A DNA stretch of 64,000 bases from NCBI GenBank assembly GCA_015680685.1, contig MNCI01037953.1, positions 931,264-995,263 on the forward strand, in the 5' to 3' direction. Position 1 is the first letter of the stretch. Each line of letters opens with the position of its first letter. Positions 45,246-59,239 of this stretch are shown piece after piece. A program made the translations under genes and the position numbers. The stretch comes from Gnetum montanum. Taxonomy: Eukaryota > Streptophyta > Gnetopsida > Gnetales > Gnetaceae. The notes under the pieces are model-generated. The model worked only from the letters and a program-made list of their open reading frames with translations. It made no database searches and was not told where the DNA came from.

Positions 45246-48200
45246 TGTTGGCACATTTAGCCATTGTATGGAATAGAGACATGAGATGGTTGAGATGTTC
45301 TGAAATATTACAATACAAATATTTGAAATGGCAAGATGTGATTGGGAAAGGTATTGGTTTCTATCATTTTTTTAAATAAAGAAGAAGAAGAGAAAGAGAT
45401 GGAAATCACTATGGGGATTTTAATGAATTCTCTCGTAAAAAGATAAGCATAAACCTTAGCCCTGTTCCAAAGGGGAGACGTTGATTTCTTTTGGACACAT
45501 CGCACAAATTAAACAGAAAATCAGAATTTTTCACCATGGTATGAGCGCAAGGTACCAAGGCATCGCGCCTCTGGGAAGACCGCAATATTCACCGACATTT
45601 TGCAGGTCACGATTGAGGGCAACGATGCAGCAGTGCAGACCACGACCGGAGGCAACGATGGAGAGGGCGGAAGAGACATCAGCGCGACGTTATTCATGCA
45701 GAGAAAAGAATAACGCGGCTGTAGCAGCCATCAAAAAATAGAGGAAAAGAAAGGGACAGACATCAACATTTCATTTTTTGTTGGGCAGCAAAACATAAGC
45801 AATTTTGACCACCTCTGTGATAGGTAAACAGGGCCACAAAAACCCCCTCATGCGTCGCCAAACCCTGCTGGATTCTGTGCTGTTCTGAAACCCTCGCCGT
45901 TCTAAAAACAAAAAGAAGAAGCTTTGCCGTAGTGGGAGGAGCCCTAAGATTTAGACATCATCACAAACCGCGTGGTACAGATGGCACAATATTTTTGGGC
46001 AGTTGCAGGCCTGTGAATGCATTTCAAAAGGTGTTCTAGGCGGTAAAAGAAACAACAACAAATCAGCAATCACCAGTTTATCCACCCTGGAACCTGCAAT
46101 CAAAAAAGATATGACCATGCCCGATGCTAATGCCTTTGATACGGCGACGTTTCCTAACATGGCGGCTGAGCCTTCTCCTATGCCGGTAGTTGCTGGTAAT
46201 GATTTTTGGTATGTTGAATCAATTGCAGGTTCGGTGGCTTCACCTTCGGGTTCGTCTTTCAGGTCATTTCGAATTTTAGCTACAATTATCGGGATGCAAA
46301 AAAATAAATTAACTACCACTACCACCAATAAGGTGGAGATTATATTATATTTCTATTAAAAAATCGTAAAGCTTAGTGGCACTTAGAATTTAAAATTTAA
46401 AATAGATTAGATTAGGGATCTAAACAAAGTACATAATATAATACATATAGTGTGGAGCCCTATTTTAGAAAATCTTGCTTTAAAACATTATTATATATAA
46501 GTCATTACCTATTAAATATTTTCCATATTGATTATCCCATTTAAAGTCACATTAAAGTTAGCATAAAATGCTCCTCATTTTATGTATGCTTCCTAACTTA
46601 CTAAATCACATAATTTTCTCCTAGCTTATTGGACAAGTAATCCTCTGATTGGTTAGTCAAATTAATTAAGAGAGAAGATAGGAGAGATTTTTTTGAGATA
46701 TTTTTGGGATATTTTTCCTAGGAAGAGGAGAATCTCATTTTTTGGGAAGTCTTATACACTTCTTAGAAGACTTGACATCTCATTTTGAAGAGGCAAAATT
46801 AAAAAGATATATATGTGTATGAAGTAAGTTGCCACTATAGCTTGTATTCCTATGTATTTTAGAAATTATATTTTAATTTTCTATAATATTGTAACTACCA
46901 AGGCCACTTGTCAACTTCTTTTTCTCTTTGGTGGTTGCAACCATCTAAAATTGTTGTAACTTACCTAACTTGTTGGGCAAGTAACCTCCTAACTTGTTGG
47001 CCAAGTAATCTCCTAATTGGTTGGCCAAGTTACTTGGGAGAGAAGTTAGGTGAGATATTTTTAAATATGTAACTTCCCTATGTACCATGGAACCCTATAA
47101 AAAGGCTTCAGGGGTGGAGGATAGGAAAAAAGAAAAGGGAAGAACAAAGGAAGAACATTGGATCACACTTGGGATCAAAGAAGATTTGTAAAGAAGATTG
47201 TTTGCAAGATGGCTTGCTAGAATAAAGATTTCAACCTCTTTGTCATGGTCCTATGAGTTATGCATTTCATTTTTTGTTTTGTTTAAATTATTTAGCTAGT
47301 GGTTTAGATAGTATCATCCTTGGCAAGTAATTTTGGGATTTTTAGATTGCTCTTATTGTTTTTGTTGCCCGATAGAAATTTATATTAAAATTTTGCCATA
47401 GAAGCGCTTTTGTTTAAATGCCTTAAGAGCATTTTAGTAGTAAATTTCATTATTGTGCAACGTGTGGGAACTGCTATTGGGATTGTTGTAAGAGAGCCTC
47501 TGTTTGTAGTCACGCCGTTGAACAATTCAGTAGTCGAGAGGGTTCAGAAAATCTTTGGTATTTTGATGGGACCAGAATAGCTTCTTTTTATCTTTAAAGT
47601 GAATTCTCGTGGTATTTCAATCAGAAATTGTCAAGTCTTTTAAAGGTTCTGTTTGAATGCAATCGTTGACATCTATTATCTAGTCAAAATGGAGTCTCGT
47701 ACGTGGTAGTTTACGCAGCAATTTTTGGTAGCATAATAGGATTGTCTTGAAGATATTGCTTGTTTGAGCCTTGGAAGTTTGAACAATTCGTAGATATTGA
47801 ATTTGGGATAGCTTTATTGCGAAGTGTTTACTCGTGTCATTTTACCTTGTTTAAATATTTGAGGTCTACACAAATCTGCTTTCTTTTCTTTTCTGCTTAT
47901 TTCCATCGAATCTTGCTCTATTTCTAGTTTTCTTGTGGAACTATCTCTTTCTCTGGGGAAAATTAGGAGTAGATTGCGGAGTTGTGCTCAAATGTTTTTG
48001 CAAAATTTTATTTGTTACAAGTAGGTATTATAAGGACCGTGTAGACTAGGCAGTTGAACAAAATAGGAAATTTTCAAGAACTCACAGTACTGGGCAAAGT
48101 TGGCTGAATCTCTTTAAAGTAAGTCATTTGTAGTTCACACACAATGCAATTATTACATTTTACACAACCACACGCCGCAACAGCACACACACATACTCAC

Positions 48201-48317
48201 ATTAACTACTGATTTTATTTGGAGGTATCTGGGCCTTGGTGTTACCAGAGACCAGCAGGCACCTAAATCCTGTTCGAGGACACTCATTGGCGGTCGCGTC
48301 CCAAACAGTCGCCAATA
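45246..48317 (+). mobile_element. Solo LTR, family S, copy A (3072 bp)
   Basis: It starts TGTTGGCACATTT and ends GTCGCCAATA, with GATAC on both sides (45241-45245 and 48318-48322). The element 3 sequence continues across it, and no internal retrotransposon domain is present. This indicates recombination between two LTRs of an inserted element. A TATA box (CCCTATAAAAAGGC, about 47093-47106) marks a plus-strand promoter. A minus-strand open stretch at 45951-46328 is partly shared with copy B. Confidence 0.9.
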
Positions 48318-48322
48318 GATAC

Positions 48323-49683
48323 CATCATCAATGTTCCCCAAAGAGCTCTTTGTCATTAGGGTTCCCAAGCCCATTACAACCAAGTCCATCCACATAGCTG
48401 AACAATGATCCGCTGTGGTGGCTAATGCAATAGCTTCTTCCTCTGAGCCAATCAATAACAATAGGAAATCACCAATTAAGCAACAAAAGAAGCTTAAAAA
48501 AAAGCCCAAGAATAAGGAAAGTAAGAAAGCTAGGGGATGAAAGGAAATGGGCCCACCAAAACACACTCCCATGTCATCTATTCCCATAACCTCTACAACC
48601 CAAGCTACTTCAATGAGTAAACCATAGGAGGATCCTTGATCCTAAGAGAAGGTGAAAGAGGCTAGGCCACAAAAACAACATAAACATGAATTTTTCATTC
48701 TAGGGTGCATGGAGAGAGTTCAGAATAATAAGAAAAAAGTAGCAACAAATAAAAAATCCTTCCTCAACATGATGGAACAAGTCAAGCAGTCTCTAAAATA
48801 GAAAAATATAATCTTGAGTTTGTATGACCTTATCATGACTTCTATTGCACATCGTGAAGCATTAGTCAAGATGTTGACCTCCATCCCCATTAGTGAGGAC
48901 ATTTCCACTAGTGAAGAATCCATCCATGTGGTGATGGTACCTTATTCACCTAGGGGAGAAAGATCAACATCACTAGTTTTTTTTTTTTTTTTTGCAAATA
49001 GAAAAATCAAGAGAAACCTCCATAATAGCAAGGTAACCAAGGCATCCCTCTTCATAACTATACGATTTAGACAATATAAAGTCTATAGGGTGCATGTTGA
49101 TGATGGAGTAGAAAAAAATGTTACACCTTATACCATCATTGAGTGGTTAGGCCTAATGGAACAAATGCAACACATGTCAACATCAACCCTTAAGTCCTTC
49201 AATGGATCACAGGTTGCTGTTAAAGGCTCTACCTCTCTAGATTTCATGGTAGGGGAACAATTCTCCACAATAGTGAACTTCTTGGTTGTAGAGGAGACAT
49301 TAGGATTTAACCTTATCCTAGGAAGACCTTGGCTAGCTTAATTATGAGTTGTGTCTTCACCTAGCCACCAAGAAATTCACTTGCCCTAGGAGGAAGGTGA
49401 AATAATCATTCAAAGTTATAGTGCAGTCTCTTTAGTGGTTAATAATGTTGATGTAGAGCAAGGGTCTGAAGTGGAATTTTGGGAAGAAACTCCTACTATT
49501 GGCAACAAAATCAAAGTGGTAGATAGAGTAGATAAGGCCAATATGAACAATGATAAACCCATTGATGCACCATGGGGAGAGCTTCCCTTCAACATTTTTA
49601 GTGAAAGAAATTAGGAATATACACTTGTGCAAAACAAATTGTATACACTTCCTAACCTCTTGATGATTAGAAAAAACTTGCAC
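48323..49683 (+). pseudogene. Protease region of element 3
   Basis: The longest open segment is 48814-49341. It has SLYDLIMTSIAHREALVKML at the start (element 2 equivalent at 23853), the active-site part RVHVDDGVEKNVTP (~49087-49128) and NLILGRPWLA at the end. A run of 15 T at about 48980-48994 disrupts the linker. A tail region continues to 49676, as in element 2. Confidence 0.75.
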
Positions 49684-49979
49684 AAGTGATGTATGCTCCT
49701 CATCCTTCTCACATCCTATGTGCTTATATCCTTGTAACCATATGTACTTATAGCTTGATAGCCTAGTCTACACTTCTTCATGCCATTTTGTTTTTCCTTA
49801 TGTTAAATTTAAATTTTTGTATAGCTTAAAGTTTACTTTTTTTTACATTATTTTTATTTTTAAATGCCTTTTATTTTCATTTCTATTTTCAAAAAAAAGA
49901 AAAAAAATGTCATAAAAATTGAAAAATCCATAAAATTTTTAAAACAAGAAATAAACCAAAAATATGGTTTATTGTATAA

Positions 49980-50060
49980 ATTGCATGGATCGCCATGGAA
50001 TTAAACTGGCAAATACCACACAACCCACCATGAACTTAAACTAACAAATAACCTTTTAAC
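49980..50060 (+). repeat. Two-unit TTAAACT motif block of element 3
   Basis: CATGGAATTAAACTGGC and CATGAACTTAAACTAAC occur at the position of array 1 of element 2, between protease and antisense gene. Confidence 0.55.
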
Positions 50061-51067
50061 TTATTTTTTTTAGTTTACAACCTTGTTACTTAGCCATTTA
50101 AACCTTTTATTATGTTATGATACTATAACTAGTTTAGCCAACATAGCCTTAGAACATAGATTAGGACGTGAAACTATAATACAACCATGGTACTAGGACA
50201 AAATACCCAAAATTAAACCTAAAAATTAAAATTAAAATGTCTATAACCTAACAACCATAGCCACATGGTGTGGAAAAATATTTAAATAATAAACAATACA
50301 TCATAGACATGAACTATCTTCAACTAAATGATCAGATAACATTAGTCATACATCATCAAAGTAAAATCACATTGATAAATGATAACTAAAATTAACAATC
50401 ATAATAAGTGGCAACTAGGTGATGCTAAGAAGCATCTGGAGGAGGCGATGGAGCATCATTTCCACCTTCATTGTTGGGGCCACTACCATCATCTGGTGCC
50501 TACATGACAACATAAAATTGACTAGTAACCAATGCACATCAAACCAAAATTAATAACTTAAAATGTAATAAAAGAAAAACTAAAGCAAGAAAACCTGAGA
50601 TGGTTCTAGAGCCACATGTTCCATGGGGAAGTTCTGAAGACCAACCTTTAAATGGTAAAGGAGCTAATCTTCAAACATGTTAACCTAGTCTACATCCCCA
50701 AGATTAATACCCATGAGGATATTGCTCCTACCAATGTTACTCCATGTGGATGGCGTAAGCAAAAACATGGCAGTGGTTACCTCCCCTAAGGTAGTAGTGA
50801 TTTGGTGAGTGGTGGAGTTGGCTACAACCATTATATTCATGAACATCTTATAAGTATCCTCCACATTGATCCCCATCATGAATAACTCTAGTTTTTGCCA
50901 TTTCATAGACTCCTCCATTACCCATTTGAGGCAGGCATCCTACTTGGCCTTGTACATCCTATTATGGTCCTTTTATGTTCGATCCCACTCAAGGACCCAA
51001 GTGAAGTAATCCTTCCATTCACTAACCTTTCGGTTTATAGATCTATTTGAAGCTTCTATTTTGGTAT

Positions 51068-54058
51068 TGTTGGCACATTTGACCATTTCATAGAGTAGGT
51101 TGGCAGGATCAAATTGGTTAAGAGTTTTTGGAGAAGTAGCAAAAATTTCAGTTTGAGAGAAAAAGAATAAGTTAACAACAGCATTCTTTTAATTTAAGGA
51201 AAAAATATATAGGAGCACCATTCCTATAGTAAGCTTATGAATCTCTGAGCATTGCATTTTACAAGGCAGCAATATAGATATATCAATATATTATGATACA
51301 CTGAGGCTTTATGGAACCAAAGTCTAGCGGGATTATGAAGGAAGTCCAATTTTTATATGTATCATTTATATGATATGAATATGTAGCAAATCCAAGAGCA
51401 TCTCGATTAAAATTGGTTTTGTATCCATGTTATTTTGGGAAAGCATATCTCTGCAGCAATAAAAATTTAGCAGTCCGATGGTGCAGGGTAAAATTATTTC
51501 TCCTATGAATCATCTCAAATTTGTCGTTGAAATAGAATTCCATGGGGAAGACCGCCATATGGCCATCAAGTGTATATTTCTTAAATAGGAAATTATGCAA
51601 AAACACAGAGGTAAAAATTGGAACAGCAATCGTAACTAACGGCCCTATCATCCTCGTCATCCACGTCTTCTTCTCACACGGCCACGCCAGGAAACCTACA
51701 GATATTATTCAAATAAAAATATTGGATACTTCAGGGTTTCAATATCTGCAACTTGCTCACCGAAAAATTTTTGTCGCACCCTCAGAAACCCTAGCAATGG
51801 AGGTAGTGAAGGCATTGGCACTCGTCAACGGAGGTTTAAATTTGCAGTATTCACAACAATAGGCCATGAGCTGCGATGACCACAGCTGCCACTGCATCAG
51901 CAAGCCCTTGTTCCGCGTGGAGGTCTGGCTTGTACACCTAAAGCACGGTCACATGAAATAGGGCCATAAGGGCCTCTACGCTACCTCGTGTGCCACCAAA
52001 CCCTACTGATTTCTGCACTGTTCCACGTGCTACTAAACCTTATTCCTCTGCCCTGATTCAGTGTAACTCAGCAAATTTCATGCTCATGTGCCCAAGGCTC
52101 CACCATGGCCAGGAGCACCTTGAGAAATACAGGCAGAAATAGATGAAGTTCATTGCCACAACAATGACAAAAATAGAAACAACATCACGGCTAGAAACTC
52201 ATTTCAAAAATTTCAGGCAGTTAAGAACGTAAATCAAAAATGTCATTCGCTCCTAGAACCTGCAATCCAAAATTACCAAAAATAGCAGTAGTGCCCAACA
52301 CCGACAGATTCATCTCCACCATTGCCAATCCACCAAGTGTGGCAACTGAGACATGCACAATTGAATTAGTAGAACTAGGAGATGTTTTAGCCGATGCCGA
52401 TAAATCAGAGTTGCAGTTTATTCAAAAGAAACCATCATCGCTGAAGACAAATACAACCCGAATGCATGGAATTGAAGTCACAAAAATAAAATTCCAATTT
52501 CACATGGTCCGATGGTACGAAGATAATTTCAGTAATTTCTCACATATGGAACCCTTGTTAAAGATTTGACATTAATTTAATTATCCCAAGTGAATTACTA
52601 AGGTTTTATATACAAGGGGTAATTTAAAAAATCCTAAAATAACAATTGTACGAAGCTCTTATAATATTGAGATCTTAGATTTATTTTTCAAAATTATTAT
52701 ATAGGTTGTTACCTATAAATATGCATGTTAGCATGATTTTCTCCTAACTTCCCAACTTCCTAACTTGTTGGGCAAGTTATAACTTCCTTACTTGGGAGAG
52801 AAGTTAGCTAAGATATTTTAGAATTTAACTACCTTTTGAAACCTATGAAAAGGCTTGAAGGGTTAGTAGAAAAAAAGGACTAGGGGGAGACTACTAGCTC
52901 TCACTTGGAGACACACTTGGAGTCACACATTGTGAAAGATTGCTTGTAAGATGGCTTGCTAAAGAAAAGATTTCAGCCTCTTTGTTATAGTCCTGTGAGT
53001 TATGCTTATTATTTTTTATTTTGTTTAAATTATTTACCTAGTGGTTTAGATAGTATCATGCTTGGAAAATAATTTTGGGATTTTTAGATTGCTCTTATTG
53101 TTCTTGTTGCACGATAGAAAATTTCTATTAAAATTTTTCCATAGAAGAGCTTGTGTTTAAAAGCCTTAAGAGCGTTTTAGTAGTAAATTTTATTATTGTG
53201 CAATGTATAAGAACCGCAATTGAGATTGTTGTAAGAGAGCCTCTACATATAGTCAAGCCATTAAACGATTCAATAGTCAAGAGGGTTTATAAAATCTTTA
53301 GTATTTTGATAGGACCAGAATAGCTTCTTTTATCTTTAAAGTGAATCTCCGTGGTATTTTAATCTGAAATTGTCAAGTCTTTTGAAGGTTCTATTGAATG
53401 CAATTGTTGACATCGATTATCTAGCCAAAATGGAGTCTCGTACGTGATAGTTTACATAGCAATTTTTTGGATAGCATAGTAGGAGTGTCTTGAAGAAATT
53501 GCTTATTTGAGCCTTGAAAGTTTGAAAAATTCGTAGTTATTGAATTTGGGATAGCTTTATTGTGAAGTGTTTACTCGTATCATTTTACCTTGTCTAAACA
53601 TTTGAAGTCTTAACACAAATATGCTTTCTTTTCTGTCTATTTCCATTGAATCTTGCTCTATTTCGAGTTTTCTTGTGGAACTATCTCTTTCTCTGGGGAA
53701 AATTAGAAGTAGATTCGCAGAGTTGTGCTCAAATATTTTTGCAAAACTTTATTTGTTACAAGTAGGTATTATAAGGACCATGTAGACTAGGAAAATTGAA
53801 CAAAATAGGAACTCTCAACAACTCATAGTACTTGGCAAAGTTGGCTGAACCTCTTTAAGATAAGTCATTTGTAGTTTACACACAATGCAATCATTTCATT
53901 TTTCACAACCGCACACCATAACAGCACACACACATACTGACATTAACTAATGAGTCTATTTGGAGGTATCTGGGCCTTGGTGTTGCTAGAGACTAGTAAG
54001 CACCTAAATCCTATTCGAGGACACTTGTTGGTGGTCGCGTCCCAAATGGTCGCCAACA
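51068..54058 (+). mobile_element. Solo LTR, family S, copy B (2991 bp)
   Basis: It starts TGTTGGCACATTTGACC and ends GTCGCCAACA. The flanks are GGTAT (51063-51067) and GGTAC (54059-54063), a target duplication with one change. The reading of the antisense gene resumes on the other side. It aligns with copy A throughout, though its TATA region is altered (CCTATGAAAAGGC). No internal domains are present. Confidence 0.88.
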
Positions 54059-56639
54059 GGTACCTCTCTAGCAAGGGTAACCTTGCCATGAATTGCATTC
54101 TAATAGTGGGTCCAAGTTATCTCCTTGGTGTGTAAGGAATCTCATTTGGTCACTTGGGCTTCTATGAAATCTTTGTAATCCTTGAGGTCTTTCACCTCCT
54201 TCATCAGCTTTTGACTTTCCCTTCTTAGTGCCATAACTTGTTCTCATAGGAACTTGTTGGAGCATCTACATTTCACAAAGATTTAGCACATGAGAGTGCA
54301 CATCCAGTGGCAGCCACATACAACTTATGTGGGACATTTTTGACATTGGAAGGTAAGGTAGGTAATGCAACAACCTATATGGGCTAGTTAGGATTCCATC
54401 TTAGTTTAGGTACTATAGCCAACATAAAATAATATAATCCAACAAATAAAATGAGTTAATAATTGAAACGAAAGATAATAAAAACTATATAACCATAAAA
54501 CTGTATGAAAATCAAAAACATGTAAGCAGTATAGGTAAAATAGGTTAAAACTCTTACCAACCTTAGAAGCTATCTACTACAACTAGCTAACAATGTCTTT
54601 AGCTTCGCCCCACTTGAATTCAAACTTATCTAGGGTATCCATCTATGGTTGCATGTGGAAGGTGGAAGTGGAAACTTCAGCTTGAGGCTTTGGAGCTCAA
54701 CAAGTGTAATAAATAATCAAAAACTATATCCAAGGTCAAATGTAAAACAATGAAGTATGATGCATGAAACATATAAAATTGAAAATCATAAGTACCTAAG
54801 GGATCCTTATATGTGATGGCATGGGATTCACCTAGTTATGGATCCTTGAACAAGGCATCAAAGTTATCCATGGGAGGACGGGATAAGCCCTCATCCTCCT
54901 GGTGTTGCAACACCTCATCCTCAAAATGTTGCAATACCTCTTCTTCTTGACACCTTTGCTCCTCCTCAATCACTACCACTGCTACCATGGCTTCTTGTTC
55001 CTACTGCTTATCTATAAGAATACCAACTGTAAATCAATAGTGCAACTTAGCACATTCTTCCTTAGAAAAAACCATAACTCAATCGTATAACCTTGAAATA
55101 AATTAACATAAGACAAAATAAAACATGCCTCCCGCATCATGTTGTACCCCTCTAAGCTTGATGATTAGCCTTCTCTTCAAGGGCTCCTTGATCACTAGTG
55201 CTATCTCATCCACCAAAGGCCTCTTAAGTTTTATCCTAGTTGAACCCTTAGCTTCAATAAGCAACTTTTTGACCTTTTCAATGTTACCATGATCAACATG
55301 GAGCTTCCTCTCCATGTTGTTAGGAGTTGCACAATGTCTACCATCAATCCCCTTGGTGGTAATGGATAGTGATTTATCCACATATTCTGATGGGTCTTGG
55401 GCCTTCATGGTTGAACAAGATGCATCACCCAAGGCTTGGTGAGTTGGGATGGGTCTTGGGTTATCCATCACCCATCCTTCTTTAGTACGAGGAACTCCAC
55501 AAACCTCCAAGGATAAGCTACAAAAAGTGAAAAATTCACATGACACTTTGCCTTGAGGTTGTTTTGGAACTTTAGGATTTCCCACTACAACCCAGAAACC
55601 AAATGAGTAGCCTAGTTAAATTGAGTATCATCAGTGAGGACTTACTTCATGGTCCAAGCTTGCTCCACATTAATGATCCTCCCCTATGATAACAACTTAG
55701 GATGCAAATAGGATCGAAATATAAGATACATCTCTCTAGTCTCCAAATCCTATAACTAGCTTGAAGAGAGCCCCTTGGAGGCACAATGAGTGTTTAACCA
55801 CTCCTCCATTTCTCTTATTACTCCACCTCCTTCCTTGCTTTGGTGAAAATCATAGTGCCATCATTAGGGACATCAAAGAGGTCACTGAAGATGGATTCAT
55901 TAACATCCAAGACTACGGTCACTCCATGAACATAGGTAACAAGCCTCCTAAGTCCTTTGCTAAAGTAGTCAATGATGTTCAACATCTTTATAGTGGGAAC
56001 AATTGGGATTGGGACCATGAAGAAATCAAATAGGCCCACATGAATGATCGTTGCTTGAATAGCCTCAGATGCCTAGTTAGACAACCAAGCCTATGCAAGT
56101 TTCACCTCACCAAACTTGAGGATCAAGGTTTTCATTGTGTGTTTGTAACTTCAGTTGATAGAGTAACCTTTATGATAATGAAAAAAAGGGCCCATTAGTA
56201 TTAACATAGGTGCATCATGTAAAAAAAGATATAATAAATATATCTAAGATAAAATGAAAATAATACAACCATTTAAACAACCAAAACCTAAATAACTTAA
56301 TGACTTCATAACTAGGAAAATGTGGACATAAGAATAACTAAAATCAACAAGAAAAAATACTCATTTCATCTATACAAGATAGCCATCATAAGAGCTCTAG
56401 GAGATGGATTTGCTTTTACATTATGAGATGGGTTTTCCCACTAACTATCCATCGTCCCATTGGCTAGGCATCTCCAATAGGCCTTAGGGTTGTGTTTGAT
56501 GCAACCTTCAAAGTCATCCTTTAATTACTCCATTACTGCAAGCCTCACATTTAGGCTTATGATAAACACCTATAGTGTTGTGCAGACTAGGAGTAAAGGT
56601 TTGTTGTCGTTGATTAATCTTTGCTCATTCACCCTATAC

Positions 56640-56730
56640 CTATAGGTAAGTGAAACAACAAAAATAATCATAACTTAAGTACATAATAAAAGAAAAATAA
56701 CCATAAATCAAAGATAATAACTATACTTAC
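56640..56730 (-). other. Intron of the antisense gene, element 3 (phase 2)
   Basis: Donor GTAAGT, T-rich interior, acceptor TTACCTATAG, 91 bp. It falls at the same codon and phase as 28564-28647 in element 2. Confidence 0.75.
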
Positions 56731-57187
56731 CCATCTATGTAATAGATAGTGCCTGAAGGGTTTTGGAAGAATGTGTGGACATGGTGGCCAATAATCACAA
56801 TATTGTCCATGTTGTACTGGTTGAATTTGAGAATCTCCCAAATTTTTAATAATTTATGAGTTCCCACAATGGTTGTGTGATTATTCATTACATTCTTTGC
56901 ATGGAACGAAGGATCATCAACCTTGAACTTAATGATCATGCTAGAGGAACCAGACAAAAGGGTTTCCATTATTGCTATTATTGTCTCAAATGCCAAGTGT
57001 AACCAAACCATCACACTAAAATTATGAAGTAAGTAGGTAAGAAACTCCTTGCTCCTTGACCTAAACAACATGCCATGGTGTCCCCACTCCATATCAAGAA
57101 GTAGAGTGTTGGATCTTGTAGATGGATGTAGCACAAGAGGCCCACCATCTTTATCACTACTAGGATGGGTTTTAAGAAGGCCCTACA

Positions 57188-59230
57188 CCAAGACAATAAC
57201 ATAATTGTTACAGCTGTGCATAGGCCAAAACTAAAACATCACAATGCCAAAAATGACATACCAATAACTATTATAATGCATAACCTTATTAGCCTTTATA
57301 ACACTCTAACTTGGAAACAACACTTAGGCAAAATACTGAATGGAATAGTTTACACTTGACAAAATGATTATTTAAAACCAAAAGCGTGAAAGTGATTGTT
57401 TACAACTAAAAGCAAGGAATTGATGATTTGGAATTGAAAACATGAAAATGAAAGTGCAAAGCTAAAATTTTAGTTTCCATGTTGAATTTCATACTTGAAA
57501 AAATTTCAAAACACAACCTAAGTTAATAACCAAAAATACCATAAATTTTAGCAACAACATCAAAAGTAGAAAAAATGATAATGGGAAATCATTGAGAAAA
57601 ATTATCAAAAGATTTTTAATTTAATCCAAACCACCTTTAGACCCTTCCCAACATACTAGATAATCCCCAAGATCATGCGACATTGATGAAAAGAATGATT
57701 CAAAGTCTCAACATTGCCCATCTTCATAGGGGTAAATGCGAAATAACCTTAAAACTCAATTTCACGTGACCTTATGGAAACATCCATAAAAAATCAACCG
57801 CTTAATGAAATTCAATGATTCCATAGCTGTTGGAATCATAAACCATGAACTACAACATCATAATAAGAAAATTAAAAATCTAAACCATTTTTTAGAGAAA
57901 ATTATAATAATAACCTAACCTTAAATGTCATGCTAAAAAGCCCATTTTTGTGCAAGCTTACGAAAACAATCATAAAAATTAACATCCAAATTTGAGGATT
58001 CAAAATTTGTTAGAATTCTTGAATGATAAAATACAAAGCCATGACTATGAAATAGAAAATTTCATAACTGGTTACTATAGTAGAAATATACAACTTATAC
58101 TAAAATAACCAAAAAATGGAAAACCCACTTGACATAGCCTGATGAAAACAACCATATGAAATTAACTGTAAGGCAAAATCAAGTGGTTCAAAAATCTAGT
58201 CAACCAAAAAATAGTAGGACATAACCCAATAACCTTAAAAGATTAAAAAAAATAACTATTTTTTTAGGAAAAAATTCACAAGTAGCCTTCCTTTTTGGGA
58301 TGAAAAAAGCACCAACCCCATGGAATTCATGGAAAAAGCATTTAAACCTTAACATAAACAAAACCCAAAGCCAAAGTAACACTGAAAATGAAAAAGAAAA
58401 CAAAAATTATGATGGGATTTTTAAAAAATTCCAAAATAATCATTACATAAGCCTAGATCTGAGAAATAGGATAAACCCAATAAACGGAATAGATGGAATA
58501 AATGCAAAAAATAGGTAAGGTTGTGTACCTGGGATAAATTGTAGTAGACTTTCTTCAATCCTTATATGAGAAAGGTGTGAGAGGCCATGGTTAACTATGT
58601 CTACATCCTTCAATTTAGGGTTCTTGATGGGTTCCTTCTTCATAGAGGATTTCCATAGAAAATACTAGTAAATCCTCTAATCCCAATAGCATTGGGATGA
58701 CTATGCTAACACCTAAGGTAGAGAAGGATATAATTACACTACTCTTGGAAGTAGCAATAACAATAAATCTCTCAACTTGGGCATAATAGCTAGGGATGGA
58801 AAAAGTAATAATGATTTTGCAAGATCTACCAAGAAAACCAAACCTTAAACCTAGGCATCCATGTGCAAATCCTAGTTTCCATTCATTACTCCCACTTCAC
58901 TTGGTGATGGAATTAACAACTAGGGACTACACTAGGTTGTGAGAAGCTCTTCCAACCAAAACTTACTAATTTCATGTGGGCCCTACTAGATGTTCTAGAA
59001 ACAACCTAAGAACACCATGACTATGCTAAATATTTTGGTTTTTAAGGCTTGCTTATGCTCAGGTTTGTACTCATGGAAACCTTGGGATAAGTGCCATATC
59101 TCATCCATCCTCCAAAACCCAATCCCTAGTCCTCCATCAATAACAAGATCTCCATGGTCAAGTTGAACAAGCGAGTGTTGACATAGGTGTAAGCTGAGTT
59201 TCCATGAACTTAAAGATTCATGAAGCAAAT
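57188..59230. other. Element 3 spacer upstream of the antisense gene
   Basis: This is AT-rich with no recognised domain. Small minus ORFs at 58443-58643 and 58995-59228 have no counterpart in element 2. A 5' exon of the antisense gene may lie here, but I cannot place it. Confidence 0.4.
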
Positions 59231-59239
59231 GGATAGTTC

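Larger units (their letters stand above)
50425..57182 (-). pseudogene. Antisense multi-exon FCP1-like gene (element 3 copy), split by solo LTR B
   Basis: Minus-strand exons, 5' to 3', include 57182-56731 (FCP1-like: PILVVIKMVGLLCYI, EFLTYLLHNFSVMVW, then IWEILKFNQY and NIVIIGHHVHTFFQNPSGT). Then come ~56639-56380; ~56170 to 55120 (unknown-function region, THGVTVVLDVNESIF-like); ~55000-54558 (Glu-rich, with further possible splicing); 54412-54064 plus 51067-50595 (coiled coil, broken by LTR B); and 50499-50425 (tail APDDGSGPNNEGGNDAPS). Four splice junctions match the element 2 copy. One frameshift lies inside the FCP1 exon and another in the coiled coil. Motif I reads K-M-V where D-x-D is expected. 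Confidence 0.65.

Noticed and set aside
46003-46359. 118-codon plus ORF inside solo LTR A
   Set aside because: It ends in low-complexity Thr/Asn and is not conserved as a frame in copy B. The minus frame over the same bases is the better-shared one.
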